DNA from: Adineta vaga | Taxonomy: Eukaryota; Rotifera | NCBI GenBank assembly: GCA_021613535.1 | Contig: CP075493.1 | Location: forward strand, 11,408,001-11,472,000 | Direction: 5' to 3' | Length of the DNA: 64,000 bases | Shown: piece by piece, positions 60,275 to 64,000 of the stretch | Position numbering within the stretch: position 1 is the first letter of the stretch | Layout of the letters: every line of letters begins with the position of its first letter | Notes under the pieces: generated by a model | Told to the model about the DNA's origin: nothing | Databases searched by the model: none | Seen by the model: only the letters and a program-made list of their open reading frames with translations | Position numbers and translations under genes: made by a program

Positions 60275-62053
60275 CTATTGAAAACGTTTCAGAGGATCCC
60301 ACCAAATAAATCGAGTACTAAATTCTGCTAACACTCGTTTTACTGTTTTGTACAATTGTAAATTTGAATCATGATGATAATTGGAAAGTGCACTAGCATA
60401 TTGTGGAATATTTTCTGCCCATTTTTTAAGTGCATTGAGTTCAATTTTATCAGAAAACACTCCGTAGCCTAACTTTTGTAAATACCATGCATTCAATACT
60501 TGTTCATATTGGTTTTCAACAGGTACACTAAAGAATGGTCGTTGTAGACTAATTGCTTCATTCATAAGTGAAAGTCCATCATTAGCAATAACACCTTTTG
60601 CACATGCTAAATCATCAACAAAACCTTGTTCAGAAAAACCTTTCAAATGTAAATTACCAATGATCTCTTCACGACCAAGTCCATAAACAATACATTTTTC
60701 ACCAAAAGCGGCGAGAGTAGAAAGTAAAGTCGTATCACTTTTACTACTTTGATATACAAGAAAATGTTCACCCTGTTCAGCTGGTATTGTCTTAACATCA
60801 AGAATAGCTTGACGAAGAATTGGCGGAACAAGTGTTGTTTTCGATTTATATTTTTCACGTTTCTCTGGTGTAAAGAAACCAGTAATAATATAATGATCAC
60901 AAGAAGGTAATTTTACTTTAACAAAATTTTTATATGTATTAAATGATCTGGGATCTGATTCTCTTGCTTCATCTGGAATAACACATCGTTGTACTACATG
61001 TTGATTATCAATTGAAAGAATGGATAAACCATGAGCTTTAGCAAACATATAAGCAAAACTATCAAAATCACTAATGACAGCTTGTGGTCTCCAAAAAGTA
61101 AGATTTCGATAATATGCACCAAGATTTTTATTCAACATAGTTGGCATACGTTGCATGGTATGTAATACAGATGCTTTTTCGTCGAAGACATTGTTTACAT
61201 ATTGCATTGTTAACCCTTCAATTTCCACAATATCAATTGCTGCTTTATCTGTAGTTGCTTCAGCACAACGTGGATATCGATTGGAAAAACTATCATGAAG
61301 AAATTTATATGCCCGATTACTAACGACAACTTTAACATGATGTCCTTCGTTCATAAGGATTTCAAGGGTTACTTTCGATCGTGTACTGTGGCCAAGTCCC
61401 TCACCTACGATTCCGTATAGAATACGCATATGTTTAGATTTCGAAGGTTCTATAAAAGGTGTCAATGCTAAACGAACAATACGATTAGCTTCATCTTGTA
61501 TCGTTTGGATATTTTTATCATCACCAAGTGAAATCGAAAGAATCTTGATATTTGTATTGATAAATGATTTATTGAATTGATCAATAAATTTATGTAAAAC
61601 AACTTTCGATGCATAATCTTGAACAAATCCAGTGAAGGAATTCATTTTCGTATAACTATAGACATTGATAATGGAACTTGAAGAAGACTTTTGTAGTAAA
61701 GAAATCAATGTTTCTGATGTATTCAATGTACGAAAAAAATCGTGTGCATCAAAACCTTGCTTTGATAGAAGATTGATTTTAAATTGACCATTATCAAGTA
61801 ATATACCAGTATTAATTAATATATCTAATTTACCAAATTCTTCATCGATTTGTTTTATCATATTGTCCGTAGTATTTAACAGAATAAACTTTGGCTGAAT
61901 ATCTTCATCGTTTAACATTTTCGTTACTCTTTCGAGTTTATTTCCATTGTTGGAATAATAAATAACACATATACCTTTCTTTCCTAACTGATAAACTATT
62001 TCATCTTCGACTTCATGACCTGTGCCAAGGATTAAAGCAGTAATCAATGACAT
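60275..62053 (-). CDS. Fusion of a degenerate SDR domain with a bacterial-type GT-B glycosyltransferase
   Basis: An intronless protein of 592 residues. Residues 1-200 are a Rossmann short-chain dehydrogenase-like domain: ALILGTGHEVEDEIVYQLG, KLDILINTGI, SIINVYS. Its active-site YxxxK reads DYASK, so the catalytic tyrosine is missing or displaced. From about 207 a second unit begins: MRILYGIVGEGLGHSTRSKV, EGHHVKVVVSN, ISDFDSFAYMFAKAHG, FLVYQSSKS, GLGREEIIGN, ANDGLSLMNEAISLQRPFF. This is the GT-B arrangement of the archaeal/bacterial MJ1255/VC2487-type glycosyltransferases, with its own methionine at the junction. Horizontal origin is likely but needs phylogeny. The frame is clean. The lipid or sugar substrate is unknown. 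Confidence 0.82.
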   Translation of the reverse strand: MSLITALILGTGHEVEDEIVYQLGKKGICVIYYSNNGNKLERVTKMLNDEDIQPKFILLNTTDNMIKQIDEEFGKLDILINTGILLDNGQFKINLLSKQGFDAHDFFRTLNTSETLISLLQKSSSSSIINVYSYTKMNSFTGFVQDYASKVVLHKFIDQFNKSFINTNIKILSISLGDDKNIQTIQDEANRIVRLALTPFIEPSKSKHMRILYGIVGEGLGHSTRSKVTLEILMNEGHHVKVVVSNRAYKFLHDSFSNRYPRCAEATTDKAAIDIVEIEGLTMQYVNNVFDEKASVLHTMQRMPTMLNKNLGAYYRNLTFWRPQAVISDFDSFAYMFAKAHGLSILSIDNQHVVQRCVIPDEARESDPRSFNTYKNFVKVKLPSCDHYIITGFFTPEKREKYKSKTTLVPPILRQAILDVKTIPAEQGEHFLVYQSSKSDTTLLSTLAAFGEKCIVYGLGREEIIGNLHLKGFSEQGFVDDLACAKGVIANDGLSLMNEAISLQRPFFSVPVENQYEQVLNAWYLQKLGYGVFSDKIELNALKKWAENIPQYASALSNYHHDSNLQLYKTVKRVLAEFSTRFIWWDPLKRFQ

Positions 62054-62322
62054 TTGCGAAACCTAGTGATCTAAAATCAAAGAGACTATAATATTGCATG
62101 ATCATTTTCATCGTTTTGTCAAAATTGCGAAAAAACTATAAAAACGTGAAAAAAACCCTTTTTCACGCACATTTACTTCACTTTCATAATATCAGTTTTC
62201 AACAACATACATGTATATAACGTTGTAATTGCAAACGTGTGGTTCGTATCGGACGATATTTACCTTTAGTACTAAACAAATATAACGTGCAGCACATTCT
62301 TCTTACTAGTTAAATAAATTAT

Positions 62323-62690
62323 CTACACGAAAATGTAATAACATTTACAGACTACAGAAAATTCATAGATATTATTTATTATATTTTTGAAAAAATTGAA
62401 ATCGTTGACCATAATAAAACTTGATTGACTATTGATTCCAGTAGAAAAGGTTGTTGGTGAATGGAAACTTCCATTCTTTCTTCCTAGAAGTACACTGATA
62501 CTATTCAAATCCCCGTTAGAAATGACAAGATCAATATATCCGTTATAATTGAAATTCCCTATAGCGAGAGCATTTGGAGAACTGTAATGTTCGGTCGAAA
62601 AAGTCATTTGATCTGTTCGAGTATTATCCTCCTGATCTAAGAATATCCCTACAAGATCAGACGAATACAGTCTATGCCATAAAAAGAATG
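62323..62690 (-). pseudogene. FG-GAP repeat fragment
   Basis: The minus strand carries one and a half FG-GAP/VCBS-type repeats: SSDLVGIFLDQEDNTR, then PNALAIGNFNYNGYIDLVIS, then NSISVLLGRKNGSFHSPTTF. These match the blade motif of integrin-like beta-propellers (DFNxDGxxDLVV..N..ISVLLGNGNGTF), which are abundant in bdelloids. There is no start upstream and no further blades downstream, so this is a remnant. Sequence from 62691 to 63059 shows no gene. Confidence 0.6.
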
Positions 62691-63059
62691 AAGAAAACAG
62701 AGCTTTTGCTCTCTATCATATAAGAGAGGACATTCAGCCGTCAAATATGAAAAATAAAAAATTTCGTTCGACTTTTTTCTGTCTTCTCTAGAGTGCGTAA
62801 GATATTCGTATATTTTTGAAAGAATACATATAAAATTTGCTCAAACCTCGCTTAGTCTTATTTTAGACATCGATTATAAATATATACATTTATTCATGAA
62901 GTTTTTTTAAATGAGACGTTTGTTAGAATATATCATAAACATTTTTATAGCGAGATGTCTAATTGTACTTAATTACTAACATCACTAAATGAACACAACA
63001 GCAAAATTTTCAAACAAACGAATAGTAACGAGACACTATCGTGAGCATTCCAATTATTT

Positions 63060-63974
63060 TTACGCTACTCTTGCCACGACTACATTTGTTGGTCGTTTTA
63101 TTTTTTTCATCAGGCACGTTTTAAGTGGTTCAGTAAATTGAAATAAACAGATCATAACGAATACATAGGATAAAGTAACACATATAAGAGCAATCCGAAA
63201 ATGATATTTCGGTGGATTGATAAACAGTGACATAATAACAAAGACTTCATAAGGAAAACAAACGAATACTAAAATCATTACTAGTATAACTATACGTCGG
63301 ATCATTTGTAATTCTCTTCGTGCACGAGATAAAGCATTTACAGAGATAACATGTTTACTCATATGTTGAACATATCGTATTAATTTCATATAAATAAGCA
63401 TAATCAATAGGATTGGAATTGTGTAAATACAAAGTGCCATATAAAGCATTGAAAATGAACGGCGAAGAGGTAGTTGACATATTTGATTGTCAATATTATA
63501 CATAATTTCATTAGTAAACAAAAATACAAAAGGATAGATAATACTGAATAGCCATGCAGAAGCAATAAGTAAAACTTGAAATTTTACTGAATGCCAGAAT
63601 GTACGAGTTGGATATACCACCGTAACATACCTGAATATTGCTTGTATTAAAAATGAATAATTTAATGCAGCACATGTCACATAACCAACATAAGCACGAA
63701 CTACGCAAAGTGAATCTTGATATTCTGTTTGTTTTATATCATTGTGAAACGTGAAAAACCATAAACTAAAGCAACCACATCCGAATACAAGTGCAGCTAA
63801 ACATGAATTTGTCGTTAAGATCATTGAAACCGTATGACATGCTTTATCAATCAAAATGATGCATAGGAATAAGATAGAAAGTAAAATTCCAATAAGAGAG
63901 CAAATAATCATAAAAATATCGGAGGGAATAAACCATGATTCAATCATTATGATGAACGAACGAGAAGAAGACAC
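63060..63974 (-). CDS. Rhodopsin-like seven-transmembrane receptor
   Basis: A single exon of 304 residues. Seven hydrophobic segments are visible from IFMIICSLIGILLSILFLCI to VFVMICLFQF. TM3 starts after a cysteine (SLCVVRAYVGYV) and ends in IFRYVTVVYP, where FRY replaces DRY. TM6 carries VFVCFPYEVF and the last segment is followed by a basic tail (KTCLMKKIKRP). The second extracellular loop cysteine (DNQICQLPL) could pair with TM3. The start is the first ATG of the frame, close to the window edge, but the full receptor is contained. Ligand unknown; same broad class as the receptor at 27332. Confidence 0.85.
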   Translation of the reverse strand: MSSSRSFIIMIESWFIPSDIFMIICSLIGILLSILFLCIILIDKACHTVSMILTTNSCLAALVFGCGCFSLWFFTFHNDIKQTEYQDSLCVVRAYVGYVTCAALNYSFLIQAIFRYVTVVYPTRTFWHSVKFQVLLIASAWLFSIIYPFVFLFTNEIMYNIDNQICQLPLRRSFSMLYMALCIYTIPILLIMLIYMKLIRYVQHMSKHVISVNALSRARRELQMIRRIVILVMILVFVCFPYEVFVIMSLFINPPKYHFRIALICVTLSYVFVMICLFQFTEPLKTCLMKKIKRPTNVVVARVA

Positions 63975-64000
63975 TACTGTTATTAAAAAGAAAAGAGAAA

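Noticed and set aside
60082-60309. 75-residue plus-strand frame after the fucosyltransferase-like gene
   Set aside because: It overlaps the well-supported end of the minus-strand SDR-glycosyltransferase gene and has no motif.
1-64000. Transposable elements, telomeric repeats, CRISPR arrays
   Set aside because: No reverse transcriptase, transposase, integrase, long terminal or inverted repeats, or spaced direct-repeat arrays were recognised on either strand by reading.

Overview
The window looks like nuclear DNA of a bdelloid rotifer, in the Rotaria/Adineta/Philodina style. This is inferred from AT-rich sequence, very short introns (about 35-70 bases, GT..AG), tight packing on both strands, lineage-typical receptors (LDLa/EGF/7TM proteins, rhodopsin-like GPCRs, FG-GAP and NHL-type debris), and intronless genes of bacterial or protist character such as a bifunctional glutathionylspermidine synthetase/amidase. 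No rRNA, tRNA, CRISPR array or intact transposon was recognised.

Layout. 1-3.5 kb: an unknown small membrane protein and a hemerythrin-like protein. 3.5-7.4 kb: a receptor with a C-type-lectin-like domain, an EGF domain and a STRA6-type membrane core. 7.7-10.6 kb: an ERMP1-type M28 metallopeptidase on the minus strand. 11.7 kb: a small Ala/Cys-rich secreted protein. 13.4-22.0 kb: a NO VEIN/sacsin-type ATPase-fold protein with a C-terminal DUF3883. 22.3-26.5 kb: a gene of three repeated two-TM modules with a decayed third module. 27.3-30.6 kb: a GPCR, then the glutathionylspermidine enzyme. 31.5-36.8 kb: an LDLa/EGF/7TM receptor. 36.9-37.2 kb: a tiny two-exon secreted protein.

37.6-41.4 kb holds the most striking gene, a seven-exon minus-strand protein of about 1,121 residues that joins KH-like repeats, a divergent macro domain and a TIR domain. 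A broken paralogue of its N-terminal half lies head-to-head with it at 41.8-43.0 kb. 43.1-44.9 kb is a broken LRR-type gene. 44.9-46.8 kb is a kinase-like gene overlapping a nucleotidylyltransferase-like gene. Then come a single-VWC protein, a GPCR pseudogene (47.8-48.7), a membrane-anchored nuclease/phosphatase-fold gene, a secreted unknown, an ABCG half-transporter, a B-box fragment, a stalked surface protein with two PPC-like repeats, a GT23-type fucosyltransferase, an SDR-glycosyltransferase fusion, an FG-GAP fragment and a final GPCR.

Many reading frames are interrupted by single-base changes in homopolymers or by one AT unit, even in otherwise conserved genes (ABCG, nuclease). Some are therefore probably consensus errors. 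Three in-frame nonsense codons (23374-23376, 42638-42640, 47932-47934) are not of that type and point to real decay. Exon limits were deduced by hand from splice consensus and frame continuity.
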